Positions 15,431 through 25,107 are shown, counted from the stretch's first letter. The stretch: DNA of 45,507 nucleotides from Bacillus sp. (in: firmicutes) (GCA_031180805.1 JAPSLL010000033.1:1-45507); one strand, 5' to 3'. Notes: a model not told the origin generated them from the sequence alone. Made by a program: numbers and translations.

Positions 15431-16252
15431 ATGCTTGAGATTTTATTAGGGTCTCCGAAAGAGGCAAAATTGATTTATTCAATCTTTCGTTCATTGTGTA
15501 ATGATTATGAATCAGAATTAAAAATCGTTAACCAACGATGCATTAAAATTAACCCGAAAATTTGGGAGAAATCAATTGAACGATTAATTATTCCTGGTCT
15601 TGTTCAATTTATTATAAATCATAAAGAACAGCAATTAATGTTAACGATGATTAAGGAACAATATTATTTTTCAGAGGAAGAAGAGCAGCAGCAAATCATA
15701 CATATTGCACAATCTATTATGGAAGGTGAACGGGAGGATATTCCAGGTGTAAAACAATTTCCTCAGCGTGAGTTAATTTTAAAAGAAGCGCTAGAACAAT
15801 TTTTACGACCAGATTTATATTTTAGCTATACGTCTTTTGAAAAGTTTCGATTACACGAATATACTACTGGCTTACGGTCAATTGTTGAGCTAGCAATTGA
15901 GGAATATAAGCTTGAACAGGAATATCAAAATTTTATTCAAAGCTTGCGGGATTATCTCGTAAATAGAGAATGTGTTCTCGATGAAATTACAATCGTATAT
16001 GATACACATTTTCAGGTGTTCAATCATTATGATGAAATGACTGAAGATGAATTAAAAGCCTATATAGATAAAAAATTTATCAGACAACATCCGATGTATA
16101 TTGATACAAATTTATTAGGGCCAATTGTGTCAATTGCACCGAAGCAAATAAAGCTTTTTTCAGATGATCCTTTCGATGGTATGATCCAAACGATACTTAA
16201 TGTTTTTGAAGAACGTGTGAGCATACATAGCTTAAGTGAATTTCAAAATTAG
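15431..16252 (+). CDS. ytxC: YtxC-family protein (putative sporulation protein)
   Basis: The 273-aa cytoplasmic protein is placed, as in B. subtilis, between dnaI and thrS; the family is known by name only and is annotated as sporulation-related. It is rich in acidic and aromatic residues, with many amphipathic helices, an E-E-E-E-Q-Q-Q stretch near residue 84, and no catalytic motif that I recognise. The frame is open from 15347, but AGGGGGGAC at 15418-15426 supports the ATG at 15431. The intervening ytxB of B. subtilis is absent. The unusual hairpin over the ribosome binding site suggests translational control. Confidence 0.82.
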   Translation: MLEILLGSPKEAKLIYSIFRSLCNDYESELKIVNQRCIKINPKIWEKSIERLIIPGLVQFIINHKEQQLMLTMIKEQYYFSEEEEQQQIIHIAQSIMEGEREDIPGVKQFPQRELILKEALEQFLRPDLYFSYTSFEKFRLHEYTTGLRSIVELAIEEYKLEQEYQNFIQSLRDYLVNRECVLDEITIVYDTHFQVFNHYDEMTEDELKAYIDKKFIRQHPMYIDTNLLGPIVSIAPKQIKLFSDDPFDGMIQTILNVFEERVSIHSLSEFQN

Positions 16253-16412
16253 TTTAGAGGTTACTCTTCTTGTATTTTCCGCTACCATTGCTATAACTTT
16301 ATTCGTTTAGCATAGGCTTTTAGCTCCTTTGCACCTTTAGCTCTATCTTAACCGCTTTAATTTTAGCAAGAGTTGCCACTAAAGTGGATAAAAAGATCTT
16401 CCTATAGAAATC

Positions 16413-16441
16413 TTGATTTTTAGCTAAAAAGACATTATAAT
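16413..16441 (+). promoter_or_regulatory. SigmaA promoter for the thrS T-box leader
   Basis: TTGATT (16413-16418) and TATAAT (16436-16441) are 17 bp apart, giving a start near 16448. The preceding 16253-16412 stretch holds no gene or terminator that I can support. Confidence 0.7.
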
Positions 16442-16447
16442 TTGTGG

Positions 16448-16725
16448 TAATTAAAGATTAAACAGTTATGATAAGGACAATAGTTTGTATATACGGTTTT
16501 CAGAGAGGGAAGGTTTGCTGGGAGCTTCCTAACACGATAAACAAACTTACCACCTTTGAACTTCAGTTGTGAACAGTTTTCTTAGTAATAACTGACGGTC
16601 ACCCCGTTATCGAATGAAAGCCAAGCTATTCTTGTAAATATTAATAGTTTGGGAATTAGGGTGGAACCACGATCCATTGACTTGAGTATAACTCGTCCCT
16701 TTATTAGGGGACGAGTTTATTTATT
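16448..16725 (+). promoter_or_regulatory. T-box leader (threonine)
   Basis: tRNA-sensing antitermination leader. Visible elements are an AGAGAGGG block (16502-16509), a GCTGGGAGC loop, a specifier ACC (threonine, 16549-16551) inside TTACCACC, the T-box AGGGTGGAACCACG (16658-16671) and a terminator. TGGA in the T-box would pair with the acceptor end of uncharged tRNA-Thr. Uncharged tRNA should stop termination and switch on thrS. Confidence 0.93.
16690..16725 (+). terminator. T-box terminator upstream of thrS
   Basis: AACTCGTCCC (16690-16699) pairs with GGGACGAGTT (16708-16717) and is followed by a T-rich run. It is the regulated terminator of the threonine T-box. Confidence 0.9.
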
Positions 16726-16850
16726 TTCGGGAATTTTTGATAAAAATATGAAAAGATCCGATAACTGAGGTTCCTTCATATAGGATGTACTTCATGAGAT
16801 GCTAGTCTTTAAGAGAAAAGCACGATACAAATTAAAGGAGCGAAAGAATA

Positions 16851-18788
16851 ATGTCAGATGTTATTAAAATTCAATTTCCAGATGGGGCAATAAAGGAATT
16901 TCCCCTTGGTACAACAACAGAGGAGATTGCTGCTTCAATTAGTCCTGGTTTAAAGAAGAAATCTTTAGCGGGAAAAATAAATGGTCAATTACTTGATTTA
17001 CGGACACCGATTAATGAAGATGGAAAAATTGAAATTGTGACTCAAGATAGTAATGAAGCACTAGAAATTATGCGCCACTCAACAGCACATTTAATGGCAC
17101 AGGCGATTAAACGTCTTTTCAAGGATGAATCAGTTAAGCTTGGTATAGGTCCAGTCATTGAAAATGGATTTTATTATGATATTGATATGGAGCGAGCAAT
17201 AACTCCTGAGGACCTTCCAGCTATTGAAAAAGAAATGAAAAAGATTGTAAACGAAAACCTTGAAATCGTTCGAGTTGAGGTTAGTCGTGAAGAGGCAAAA
17301 CACCGCTATGAAGAGATTCAGGACCCATTAAAGCTAGAACTTTTAGAAGCTATACCGGAAGGTGAAACGGTTTCTATTTATAAGCAAGGTGAGTTTTTTG
17401 ATTTATGTCGTGGGATCCATCTTCCATCAACAGGAAAAATAAAGGAATTCAAGCTATTAAGTGTTGCGGGTGCGTACTGGCGTGGAGATAGCAATAATAA
17501 AATGCTTCAACGAATCTATGGAACAGCTTTCTTCAAAAAGGCGGATTTAGATGAGCATCTACGAATTCTTGAAGAAGCAAAGGAACGTGATCATCGTAAA
17601 TTAGGTAAAGAACTAGGTTTATTTACTACCTCGCAAAAGGTTGGTCAAGGGTTACCGTTATGGCTGCCTAAAGGTGCAACAATTCGTCGTATTGTAGAAC
17701 GATACATTGTGGATAAAGAGCAGCGTTTAGGATATCAGCATGTATATACACCTGCATTGGGAAGTGTAGAGTTATATAAAACATCAGGACACTGGGATCA
17801 TTATCAAGAAGATATGTTTCCTAAAATGGAAATGGATAATGAAGATTTAGTCCTTCGCCCAATGAACTGTCCGCACCATATGATGGTTTATAAAAATGAT
17901 ATTCATAGCTATCGTGAACTACCAATCCGTATTGCAGAACTTGGACTAATGCATCGCTATGAAATGTCTGGAGCTTTAACAGGTTTACAGCGTGTTCGTG
18001 GAATGACATTGAATGATGCACATATTTTTGTTCGTCCTGATCAAATAAAAGATGAATTTATTCGTGTCGTTCGCTTAATTGAGGCTGTTTATAAAGACTT
18101 TGGAATTGACAAATATTCATTTAGATTGTCATATCGTGATCCAGAGGACAAAGAAAAGTATTTTGATGATGATAATATGTGGGAAAAGGCACAAGGGATG
18201 CTAAAGGAAGCTATGGATGAATTGGGTCATGATTACTATGAAGCAGAAGGGGAAGCTGCCTTCTACGGCCCAAAACTTGATGTACAGGTAAGAACAGCAC
18301 TTGGTAAGGATGAAACATTATCAACTGTTCAATTAGATTTCCTTCTGCCAGAGCGTTTTGATTTATCATATGTTGGAGAAGATGGTAAACAGCATCGTCC
18401 AGTTGTTATTCACCGTGGTGTCGTATCAACAATGGAGCGCTTTGTTGCATTCTTAATTGAAGAGTACAAAGGAGCATTCCCAACATGGCTTGCACCTGTT
18501 CAAGTTCAGGTTATCCCAGTATCACCTTCCATTCATCTTGAATATGCTAAGCAAGTACAAGAACAGCTGCAAGAGGCTGGATTACGAGTTGAATTAGATG
18601 CTCGTGATGAAAAAATCGGTTATAAAATTCGTGAAGCACAAATGCAAAAAATCCCTTATATGCTTGTCGTTGGTGATAATGAAATTGCTGAGCAAGCAGT
18701 TAATGTAAGAAAATATGGTGAACAAAAATCGGAAACAGTTGCATTTGAGAAATTTCTTAATACAATTACGCAAGAGGTTAAGAGATAA
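16851..18788 (+). CDS. thrS: Threonyl-tRNA synthetase
   Basis: Class II synthetase charging tRNA-Thr. The 645-aa protein has an N-terminal TGS domain (about 1-62), the SAD editing domain with its [10 protein letters not shown] motif (about 70-240), and the catalytic core with zinc-binding Cys in RPMNCPHHM and the second zinc ligand in NDAHIF. A C-terminal anticodon-binding domain follows, with [10 protein letters not shown] and [15 protein letters not shown]. The length agrees with B. subtilis ThrS (643). AAAGGAG lies 8 nt before the ATG. Expression is controlled by the upstream threonine T-box. Confidence 0.98.
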   Translation: MSDVIKIQFPDGAIKEFPLGTTTEEIAASISPGLKKKSLAGKINGQLLDLRTPINEDGKIEIVTQDSNEALEIMRHSTAHLMAQAIKRLFKDESVKLGIGPVIENGFYYDIDMERAITPEDLPAIEKEMKKIVNENLEIVRVEVSREEAKHRYEEIQDPLKLELLEAIPEGETVSIYKQGEFFDLCRGIHLPSTGKIKEFKLLSVAGAYWRGDSNNKMLQRIYGTAFFKKADLDEHLRILEEAKERDHRKLGKELGLFTTSQKVGQGLPLWLPKGATIRRIVERYIVDKEQRLGYQHVYTPALGSVELYKTSGHWDHYQEDMFPKMEMDNEDLVLRPMNCPHHMMVYKNDIHSYRELPIRIAELGLMHRYEMSGALTGLQRVRGMTLNDAHIFVRPDQIKDEFIRVVRLIEAVYKDFGIDKYSFRLSYRDPEDKEKYFDDDNMWEKAQGMLKEAMDELGHDYYEAEGEAAFYGPKLDVQVRTALGKDETLSTVQLDFLLPERFDLSYVGEDGKQHRPVVIHRGVVSTMERFVAFLIEEYKGAFPTWLAPVQVQVIPVSPSIHLEYAKQVQEQLQEAGLRVELDARDEKIGYKIREAQMQKIPYMLVVGDNEIAEQAVNVRKYGEQKSETVAFEKFLNTITQEVKR

Positions 18789-18869
18789 ATATTAACCATA
18801 AAAAAACTCTTGCAACATATTGTCGGATTTGATAGAATGAATTTTGTTGTTAAATAAGTTAAATCATTC

Positions 18870-18898
18870 TTGCAAAATCTTTGTTATGATGTTATAAT
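18870..18898 (+). promoter_or_regulatory. SigmaA promoter of the infC-rpmI-rplT operon
   Basis: TTGCAA (18870-18875) and a perfect TATAAT (18893-18898) lie 17 bp apart, just before the L20 leader. Confidence 0.75.
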
Positions 18899-18924
18899 TT
18901 GCAAGGTAATTGAATAGTCTATCA

Positions 18925-19048
18925 TTAAATAAAGAAGAAGCACCCGCTTCTCACCTGATTGACACATCCGATTGTAGTTGGCAGGTTACGATGAACTCTT
19001 AAAGAATACAATCGTAGTGTGGGTGTTTTGTGCATCCACACTTTTTTA
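18925..19048 (+). promoter_or_regulatory. Ribosomal protein L20 leader
   Basis: Autoregulatory leader in front of infC-rpmI-rplT. The AAGAAGCACCCGCTTCTCACCTG start, the GGCAGGTT partner strand, GTGTGGGTGTTTTGTGCATCC and a terminator match the Firmicute L20 leader layout. Free L20 is known to bind such leaders and promote termination. The terminator stem is 19017-19025 with 19033-19041, followed by six T. Confidence 0.88.
19016..19048 (+). terminator. Attenuator terminator of the L20 leader
   Basis: GTGTGGGTG pairs with CATCCACAC (one G-T pair) and is followed by TTTTTT. Confidence 0.85.
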
Positions 19049-19131
19049 TTTTTCGTAAATAAAAAAACCAATCAACAAATCTGGATTTAATTATTACTAT
19101 TCAGTTTATTAAACCTTGGAGGTGGCTAATT

Positions 19132-19650
19132 ATTAGCAAAGATATGATGGTAAATGACGGAATTCGCGCACGTGAGGTTCGTCTAATTGGTGCCAATGGA
19201 GATCAGCTTGGAATTAAATCTCGTCAAGAGGCGTTAGAAATTGCTGCTAGAGCTAATCTTGATTTAGTTTTAGTTGCACCGAATGCAAAGCCTCCTGTCT
19301 GCCGCATCATGGATTACGGAAAATTCCGTTTTGAACAGCAAAAGAAAGAAAAAGAGGCGCGTAAAAATCAGAAGGTCATCAATATTAAAGAGGTTCGCTT
19401 GAGTCCAACAATTGATGAGCATGACTTTAATACTAAGCTTCGAAATGCACGTAAGTTCTTAGAAAAAGGCGATAAAGTAAAAGCTTCTATCCGTTTCAAA
19501 GGACGTGCCATTACACATAAAGGAATTGGTCAGAAGGTGCTTGATCGGTTCTCAGCTGAATGTGCAGACGTTAGTACGATTGAATCACATCCAAAAATGG
19601 ATGGTCGTAGCATGTTCTTAGTTTTAGCACCGAAAAATGAAAAGCAATAA
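19132..19650 (+). CDS. infC: Translation initiation factor IF-3 (ATT start)
   Basis: IF-3 binds the 30S subunit, prevents premature 50S joining and checks the start codon. The 172-aa protein has the N domain ([21 protein letters not shown]), the lysine-rich linker and the C domain with [13 protein letters not shown]. The first in-frame ATG (19144) is 19 nt from the strong GGAGGTG (19118-19124). An in-frame ATT at 19132 is 7 nt from it and gives Met-Ser-Lys-Asp, the known start in Geobacillus IF-3. The rare AUU start is the basis of IF-3 self-control in bacteria. First gene of infC-rpmI-rplT. Confidence 0.95.
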   Translation: MSKDMMVNDGIRAREVRLIGANGDQLGIKSRQEALEIAARANLDLVLVAPNAKPPVCRIMDYGKFRFEQQKKEKEARKNQKVINIKEVRLSPTIDEHDFNTKLRNARKFLEKGDKVKASIRFKGRAITHKGIGQKVLDRFSAECADVSTIESHPKMDGRSMFLVLAPKNEKQ

Positions 19651-19670
19651 TACTTAAGGAGGAATACCTT

Positions 19671-19871
19671 ATGCCAAAAATGAAAACTCACCGTGGAGCA
19701 GCAAAGCGTTTCAAAAAGACCGGAACTGGTAAACTTAAACGTTCACATGCTTACACTAGTCACTTATTTGCAAACAAATCTACAAAAGTAAAACGTAAAC
19801 TACGTAAATCAGCAGTAGTAAGCAAAGGTGACTTCAAACGCATTCGTCATTTATTAGATAATATTAAATAA
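19671..19871 (+). CDS. rpmI: 50S ribosomal protein L35
   Basis: The 66-aa, very basic ribosomal protein L35 has the family start [20 protein letters not shown] and the end [15 protein letters not shown] is placed 9 nt ahead of the ATG. It sits 20 nt after infC and before rplT, the standard operon in bacteria, under the L20 leader. Confidence 0.98.
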   Translation: MPKMKTHRGAAKRFKKTGTGKLKRSHAYTSHLFANKSTKVKRKLRKSAVVSKGDFKRIRHLLDNIK

Positions 19872-19891
19872 TCGTAAACACCGTAATATAG

Positions 19892-20263
<372 letters not shown>

Positions 20264-20272
20264 TTTACGATT

Positions 20273-20309
20273 AAAGAGCTGACTTGCTATATATGTCAGC
20301 TCTTTTTTA
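20273..20309 (+). terminator. Terminator of the infC-rpmI-rplT operon
   Basis: AGAGCTGAC (20275-20283) pairs with GTCAGCTCT (20295-20303) and six T follow. Confidence 0.92.
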
Positions 20310-20500
20310 TAGGCTATTTTTGAACTGATTGTTTAAGTAGAAGGTTTTAAAGCCTGTGACACCTAAAAATCAACTAAATGTATTAGAGGGGGATTTTTAA
20401 TCGCACGATAGTAAGACAGTCATTTTAACGACTAAATATATGAACTATTATGCAATGAGAGACAAAATCCTTTTATTGATTTGAAGATAAGGAGAAAACG

Positions 20501-20770
20501 ATGGTTTATTTCATTTGTATTTATTTGTTACTTAATTTAATTTGCTTTATTTTAATGGGGCTTGATAAACGAAGAGCTAAACGTGGTGAATGGAGAATTA
20601 AAGAATCGACATTATGGACAATTGCAATTTTAGGTGGTGCTTTAGGAGGGACATTAGCAATGAACATATTTCGTCATAAAACGAAACATGCTTCGTTTAA
20701 ATTTGGGTTCCCGACTGTTTTGCTCGTCCATTTCCTTCTAATTATCTATCTTTTTAAAACGATGGCATAA
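20501..20770 (+). CDS. ysdA: DUF1294 membrane protein YsdA
   Basis: A small 89-aa membrane protein of the DUF1294 family at the same place as B. subtilis ysdA (downstream of rplT, also 89 aa). It has two to three hydrophobic helices (about 2-19, 38-56, 68-86). The family motif GLDKRRAKRGEWRIKE lies between the first two, and GGALGGTLAM follows. AAGGAG lies 7 nt before the ATG. The preceding 190 nt hold no recognisable gene. Function is unknown. Confidence 0.92.
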   Translation: MVYFICIYLLLNLICFILMGLDKRRAKRGEWRIKESTLWTIAILGGALGGTLAMNIFRHKTKHASFKFGFPTVLLVHFLLIIYLFKTMA

Positions 20771-20832
20771 TCATAAATTTCTCTCGTAAACTGTATCGAA
20801 CACTACATGCATCAAAGATTGCTAACAAGAAA

Positions 20833-21420
20833 GTGGTGAGGACGATTGACCTTGCAACACCATCTGTAGTAAATGCGATTGAAACGACTGGTTTTTTTGC
20901 TCCGATTGTTTTTATATTGTTTCATCTTATCAGGCAATTTTTGCTCATTCCTGTAGCGGTTGTTTGTGTTGTTGGCGGTATTTTATTCGGCGGGGTATTT
21001 GGAACAATTTATTCGATTGTTGGTTTGACAGGCTCAAGTATATTATTTTATTTTTTACCAAAGCTCTTTCCTTCGTTTTATCAGAAGCTTGTAAAAATGA
21101 AGGAAAAATATATTGGAATGTATACGACATTCTCAATCGGACAAATCATTGTTCTTCGGTTAATTCCATTTATGAATTTTTCCCTAATATGTTTATGTAT
21201 TTTAGAAAAAACAAAGTCTTTTCGTCGGTATGTAAAAATATCATTCTTAACACATATTCCTTCATGCATATGCTTTACATTTTTAGGTGTGTCATTGCAA
21301 AGTTTATCACCTGTCATTTTGGGAGGCATCGTGATTATCTTATTCGTTCTTGTTTATTTGTTAAGAGAAAAGAAAGCGTTTATTAAGTGGGAAGAGTTTT
21401 TTGTTAAGGAAAAAGGCTAA
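20833..21420 (+). CDS. TVP38/TMEM64 (SNARE-associated/DedA-like) membrane protein
   Basis: A 195-aa integral membrane protein of the VTT/DedA-like superfamily, whose members are thought to move or flip lipids in the membrane. About five to six hydrophobic segments are present. The re-entrant signature region is GGILFGGVFGTIYSIVGLTGSS near 48-69, and RLIPFMNFSLICL near 112-124 matches the family's R-x-x-P motif. The GTG at 20833 is used; a second GTG follows directly, and the ribosome binding site is only a weak AAGAAAG, so the start is uncertain. It lies between ysdA and ysdB, where B. subtilis has no such gene. Confidence 0.8.
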   Translation: MVRTIDLATPSVVNAIETTGFFAPIVFILFHLIRQFLLIPVAVVCVVGGILFGGVFGTIYSIVGLTGSSILFYFLPKLFPSFYQKLVKMKEKYIGMYTTFSIGQIIVLRLIPFMNFSLICLCILEKTKSFRRYVKISFLTHIPSCICFTFLGVSLQSLSPVILGGIVIILFVLVYLLREKKAFIKWEEFFVKEKG

Positions 21421-21544
21421 CGGTGAAAGGGCTCCTTATAGGAACTTTCTTATTAATTTAAGAATATGTGTTTATTACACATTTGGATGTTCCGGCTGAT
21501 TATTGTGCAAACTAATGAAAAAAAATTGAAGGTGACAAGTCACA

Positions 21545-21700
21545 ATGGAAAAATCGAAAGCTAAGGAACGTCAAAAACATGATGATACGTATCGAATTTT
21601 AAATAAGCCTATGGAAGTTGACACAGATGTAAATGAGGATCCAGTGAGAGAAAAACTTTTGGATGATTCCCTTGAATCACTTCTAGAAAATGAAAGTTAA
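21545..21700 (+). CDS. Small acidic hypothetical protein (51 aa)
   Basis: A 51-codon ORF with good translation signals: GAAGGTGA at 21528-21535, 9 nt before the ATG, and a clean terminator 17 nt after the stop. The product starts MEKSKAKERQKHDDTYRIL and turns strongly acidic (DTDVNEDP, DDSLESLLENES). It has no Cys, Trp or membrane segment and is likely helical and soluble. I do not recognise a family. The signals and the reasonable codon use make it a credible gene. Confidence 0.65.
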   Translation: MEKSKAKERQKHDDTYRILNKPMEVDTDVNEDPVREKLLDDSLESLLENES

Positions 21701-21716
21701 GCTGAATAAAATGATT

Positions 21717-21744
21717 AAAAGCTGTCGGGGAGACAGCTTTTTTT
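21717..21744 (+). terminator. Terminator after the 51-aa ORF
   Basis: AAAGCTGTC (21718-21726) pairs with GACAGCTTT (21732-21740) across a 5-nt loop, then more T. The A run on the left may also let it serve the convergent ysdB transcript. Confidence 0.88.
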
Positions 21745-21760
21745 AAATCTGTTATTCATC

Positions 21761-22156
21761 TTATTTTTCTCGCTTTTTTACTAATAGCTCCTTTATCGGA
21801 CTTTTCCAATCTATTTTTGCATGTGGATAGTGCTGCTTTACGTTCTCTTCTATATATTTAAAATCATCAAGTGACAAGCCTTGTAGTTCACTAGTTGATT
21901 TTGCCCAAATAAAGATAGAAACAACTTCAAATGAATTAGTGGTTGTACCTAAGTATTTTTCACCTTCAAAAATAGCACCCTTATACGTAACCATAAAATT
22001 TTTACGGACATTATTTTTATCATCTAAAAAATAATATTGCTTTTGTTCATGAGCTAATTCTAATTTTCTTTTAGGGTTAACTAAATATTTGAATCCACTA
22101 TAGATTAGAAAAATTATCAGTGAAATAAATAGTAATCTAATAAGCAACACAATCAT
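21761..22156 (-). CDS. ysdB: YsdB, sigma-W pathway protein
   Basis: A 131-aa membrane-anchored protein: one N-terminal helix (about 4-24) followed by a soluble alpha/beta domain (KQYYFLDDKNNVRKNFMVTYKGA, then FEGEKYLGTT, VVSIFIWA). Length and position match B. subtilis YsdB (130 aa), which is linked to control of the sigma-W response. The ribosome binding site on the minus strand is AGGAGGG, 5-6 nt before the ATG. It is transcribed against its neighbours and diverges from the dUTPase gene. Confidence 0.88.
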   Translation of the reverse strand: MIVLLIRLLFISLIIFLIYSGFKYLVNPKRKLELAHEQKQYYFLDDKNNVRKNFMVTYKGAIFEGEKYLGTTTNSFEVVSIFIWAKSTSELQGLSLDDFKYIEENVKQHYPHAKIDWKSPIKELLVKKREK

Positions 22157-22277
22157 AATAGGCCCTCCTGGGGGAGATTTTTTCTCATATATACGAAAAG
22201 GTTCGAAAAAGGTTTCAAGTTTTTTTCAATTTGATATAATTTTTTTAGAACGTTAAATAGATATTGGAGGTAGCATT

Positions 22278-22769
22278 TTGAATATTGAAAGATTATTTTC
22301 CTTGCAAGAAGCATTGGATCGTAAAATAGAAACTCAGCATGGGTTGCAAAATGAAAATTTAGTAGAGAAGAAAATATTAGCATTACTAGTTGAGGTTGGC
22401 GAGTTAGCAAATGAAACAAAATGTTTTAAATTTTGGAGTTTAAAACCGTCCGCTCCTCTTGATGTCATACTTGAAGAATATGTAGATGGTGTTCATTTTA
22501 TTTTGTCGTTAGGATTAGAATTAGGCATTGCCCCTGAACAATTAGAGTTAAGAGATATCCAAGGTGAAATTAGTTTAACAGAACAATTTTTAAATGTGTT
22601 TGCTGCCATTAATATATATAAAGATAACCAATCGGTGTCAACTTACATAGAACTCTTCAATCAATATATTTATTTAGGTCAATTACTAGGCTTCACTAAC
22701 GAGCAAGTTGAGATGGCCTATTTTTCAAAAAATGAAGTTAATCATGAGAGACAAAAACAAGGGTATTAA
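22278..22769 (+). CDS. Dimeric dUTP diphosphatase (dUTPase, MazG-like all-alpha)
   Basis: Hydrolyses dUTP (and dUDP) to dUMP, keeping uracil out of DNA. The 163-aa all-helical protein belongs to the dimeric dUTPase_2 family. Metal-binding acidic motifs are visible in EVGELANETKCFKFW (about 38-52) and, one helix later, EEYVDGVHFIL (about 65-75). The start is TTG at 22278, 7 nt after GGAGG. A TATAAT at 22235-22240 is a likely -10. It is not part of the B. subtilis order at this place (ysdB-ysdC), so it is a local insertion. Its role fits the repair genes nearby but it is not in an operon with them. Confidence 0.87.
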   Translation: MNIERLFSLQEALDRKIETQHGLQNENLVEKKILALLVEVGELANETKCFKFWSLKPSAPLDVILEEYVDGVHFILSLGLELGIAPEQLELRDIQGEISLTEQFLNVFAAINIYKDNQSVSTYIELFNQYIYLGQLLGFTNEQVEMAYFSKNEVNHERQKQGY

Positions 22770-22853
22770 ACAGTTGGATATGTGGAACATTTCTTATGAT
22801 TAGGTTTTTCATGTATACTTATTGTTAGGCTTTTAACTGAAGGAGGCAAATAG

Positions 22854-23939
22854 ATGAAAAAGCTTGATGAAACATTAACAATGCTAAAGGATTTGACTGA
22901 TGCACGCGGAATTCCTGGAAATGAACGAGAAGTACGTGACGTAATGACAAAATACATAAAGGATTATGCTGACGAAGTAGTGACTGATCATTTAGGGAGT
23001 TTAGTTGCTAAAAAAGTTGGAAATGAATATGGTCCGAAAATAATGATTGCTGGACATTTAGATGAAGTTGGCTTTATGGTAACACAAATTGATGATAGAG
23101 GCTTTCTTCGTTTCCAAACAGTTGGTGGCTGGTGGTCACAGGTAATGCTCGCACAACGAGTAACCATTTTAACTAAAAAAGGTGATGTAACTGGAATTAT
23201 TGGTTCTAAACCACCACATATTCTTCCTCCAGAAGCACGTAAAAAGCCTGTAGACATTAAGGATATGTTTATCGATATCGGCGCATCAAGCCGTGAGGAA
23301 GCGAAGGAATTCGGGGTTATGCCAGGTGACCAGGTTGTTCCATATTTTGAATTTACAGTGATGAAAAATGAGAAAATGCTTTTAGCTAAGGCTTGGGATA
23401 ACCGAATTGGCTGTGCAATTGCGATAGATGTATTGAAAAATTTAAAAAATGAGAATCACCCTAACATCGTTTATGGAGTTGGTACAGTTCAAGAGGAAGT
23501 TGGTTTGCGTGGGGCAAAAACGTCAGCTAACCTTATTCAGCCTGATATTGCGTTTGGTGTTGATGTTGGAATAGCTGGGGATACACCAGGAGTTTCGGAT
23601 AAGGAAGCTGCAAGTAAAATGGGGGAAGGTCCGCAAATTGTCCTTTATGATGCATCAATGGTATCCCATAAAGGCTTGAGAGATATGGTCATCTCAACTG
23701 CTGAAGAATTAAATATTCCTTATCAATTTGAAACAATTCCAGGTGGTGGAACTGATTCAGGTTCAATCCATATTTCTGCAAACGGAGTACCATCCTTGTC
23801 AATCACAATTGCAACGCGCTATATCCATTCACATGCCGCTATGCTTCATCGTGATGATTACGAAAATGCAGTAAAATTAATTACAGAGGTAGTAAAACGA
23901 CTTGATCGTGAAACAGTAGATAAAATTACTTATGATTGA
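22854..23939 (+). CDS. ysdC: M42-family metallopeptidase YsdC
   Basis: Cytoplasmic M42 aminopeptidase (often misnamed endoglucanase in this family) using two metal ions. The 361-aa protein carries the expected ligands and catalytic residues in order: AGHLDEVG (first His/Asp), AWDNRIGC (bridging Asp), QEEVGLRGA (catalytic and metal Glu), [13 protein letters not shown] (metal Asp) and RYIHSHAAM (metal His). The PDZ-like insert occupies about 70-165. AAGGAGG lies 7 nt before the ATG. A TATACT (22814-22819) may be its -10. A two-way terminator separates it from convergent sspI. Confidence 0.94.
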   Translation: MKKLDETLTMLKDLTDARGIPGNEREVRDVMTKYIKDYADEVVTDHLGSLVAKKVGNEYGPKIMIAGHLDEVGFMVTQIDDRGFLRFQTVGGWWSQVMLAQRVTILTKKGDVTGIIGSKPPHILPPEARKKPVDIKDMFIDIGASSREEAKEFGVMPGDQVVPYFEFTVMKNEKMLLAKAWDNRIGCAIAIDVLKNLKNENHPNIVYGVGTVQEEVGLRGAKTSANLIQPDIAFGVDVGIAGDTPGVSDKEAASKMGEGPQIVLYDASMVSHKGLRDMVISTAEELNIPYQFETIPGGGTDSGSIHISANGVPSLSITIATRYIHSHAAMLHRDDYENAVKLITEVVKRLDRETVDKITYD

Positions 23940-23943
23940 TAAT

Positions 23944-23977
23944 AAAAAGGAGCTAGGATTTTCCTAAGCTCCTTTTT
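23944..23977. terminator. Bidirectional terminator between ysdC and sspI
   Basis: AAAAAGGAGCT (23944-23954) pairs with AGCTCCTTTTT (23967-23977), with inner AGGA/TCCT pairs. A and T runs on the two sides let it work in both directions. Confidence 0.93.
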
Positions 23978-23988
23978 GATGAATAAAT

Positions 23989-24198
23989 TTACTTTTTAAG
24001 GCCTTGCTCCAATGTTTCTAACATTTCTTGCTTTTCATTGCTATCGGCATTTTGCCAAATCACTTCAAAAAGTACACCTAGCCCTGGAAGCATTTTTTCC
24101 TCGCCACTTTGAATTGCATCAACAATGGTATCTTCTAATTGTGCTTGAGTATTACCTGATACATTTGAAATAACCGCATTTCTTAAATTTAAATTCAT
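23989..24198 (-). CDS. sspI: Small acid-soluble spore protein I (SspI)
   Basis: A 69-aa spore core protein made in the forespore; in B. subtilis it is a minor SASP expressed under sigma-G. The sequence starts [22 protein letters not shown] and includes [21 protein letters not shown], nearly the same as B. subtilis SspI. The ribosome binding site AAGGAGAG is well spaced on the minus strand. No convincing sigma-G promoter was found upstream by eye. It marks the organism as a spore former. Confidence 0.96.
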   Translation of the reverse strand: MNLNLRNAVISNVSGNTQAQLEDTIVDAIQSGEEKMLPGLGVLFEVIWQNADSNEKQEMLETLEQGLKK

Positions 24199-24280
24199 TT
24201 CGGACTCTCCTTCTGTTTTATACTATTGTGCTACTATTGCCATCTCTGACATCTAGGCACCATACTTTTAGGATTAGCAT

Positions 24281-24309
24281 TTGTCTATCAGGCGAGAATT
24301 ATGTATGAT
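24281..24309 (+). promoter_or_regulatory. SigmaA-type promoter for ysgA
   Basis: TTGTCT (24281-24286) and TATGAT (24304-24309) are 17 bp apart, about 40 nt before the GTG start. Confidence 0.55.
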
Positions 24310-24353
24310 TGATTAGAGTATTTGGAAATGTTGATTAAAGGAGTTTTATACCT

Positions 24354-25106
24354 GTGGAAAGAATTGAATCAGTAAAAAATCCAAAAGTAAAGCAATGGAA
24401 AAAGCTACATACTAAAAAGGAACGTGAGGCAACAGGAACGTTTATAATAGAAGGCTTTCATTTAGTAGAAGAAGCTTTGAAGAAGAAAGAACAAATTAGA
24501 GATATAATTGTCTCTGAGGAAGTTAATCTTCCAGCAACATGGAATCTTGATCAGGTGAACATGAAGCTTGTTACGAAAGATGTAATGAAGGCAATAAGTG
24601 ATACTGAGACACCACAAGGAGTTGCAGCTATTTGTGAGATGCAAATTCCAAAATCAACAGAAAGCTGGACAAAAATTCTACTTGTTGATAGTGTGCAGGA
24701 TCCGGGGAACTTAGGGACAATTATTCGAACTGCCGATGCAGCAGGTGTAGATGGAGTTGTTTTAGGAGAAGGAACGGTTGACCATTATAATTCAAAAGTA
24801 ATCCGTTCAAGTCAAGGTTCCTTGTTTCATTTGCCGATCATAAAGGGGGATTTATCAAGCTGGATTGACCAACAGCACGAAAAGGGAACCCCGATCTATG
24901 GAACATCCTTGCAAAATGGAGTAAGCTATAAGGAGATTTCTCCAAGTGCACAATTTTGTCTACTCATCGGTAATGAAGGTAGTGGGGTAGACGAGGGATT
25001 GTTACAAAAAACAACGAAAAATTTGTACATACCAATTTACGGTGGAGCAGAATCGTTAAATGTAGCGATAGCAACAGGAATTCTTCTTTATCATTTGCAT
25101 GGGTAG
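24354..25106 (+). CDS. ysgA: SpoU/TrmH-family 23S rRNA 2'-O-methyltransferase YsgA
   Basis: SAM-dependent ribose methylase of the SPOUT superfamily; in B. subtilis YsgA (RlmP) is reported to methylate a 23S rRNA A-loop guanosine. The 250-aa protein has an N-terminal substrate-binding domain (about 1-95, with FIIEGFHLVEEAL) and a knotted SPOUT domain. The three SpoU motifs are DSVQDPGNLGTIIRTADAAG, LLIGNEGSGVDEGL and IPIYGGAESLNVAIATGILLY. GTG start, with AAAGGAG about 10 nt upstream. It ends within the -35 region of the pheS promoter. Confidence 0.92.
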   Translation: MERIESVKNPKVKQWKKLHTKKEREATGTFIIEGFHLVEEALKKKEQIRDIIVSEEVNLPATWNLDQVNMKLVTKDVMKAISDTETPQGVAAICEMQIPKSTESWTKILLVDSVQDPGNLGTIIRTADAAGVDGVVLGEGTVDHYNSKVIRSSQGSLFHLPIIKGDLSSWIDQQHEKGTPIYGTSLQNGVSYKEISPSAQFCLLIGNEGSGVDEGLLQKTTKNLYIPIYGGAESLNVAIATGILLYHLHG

Positions 25107-25107
25107 C

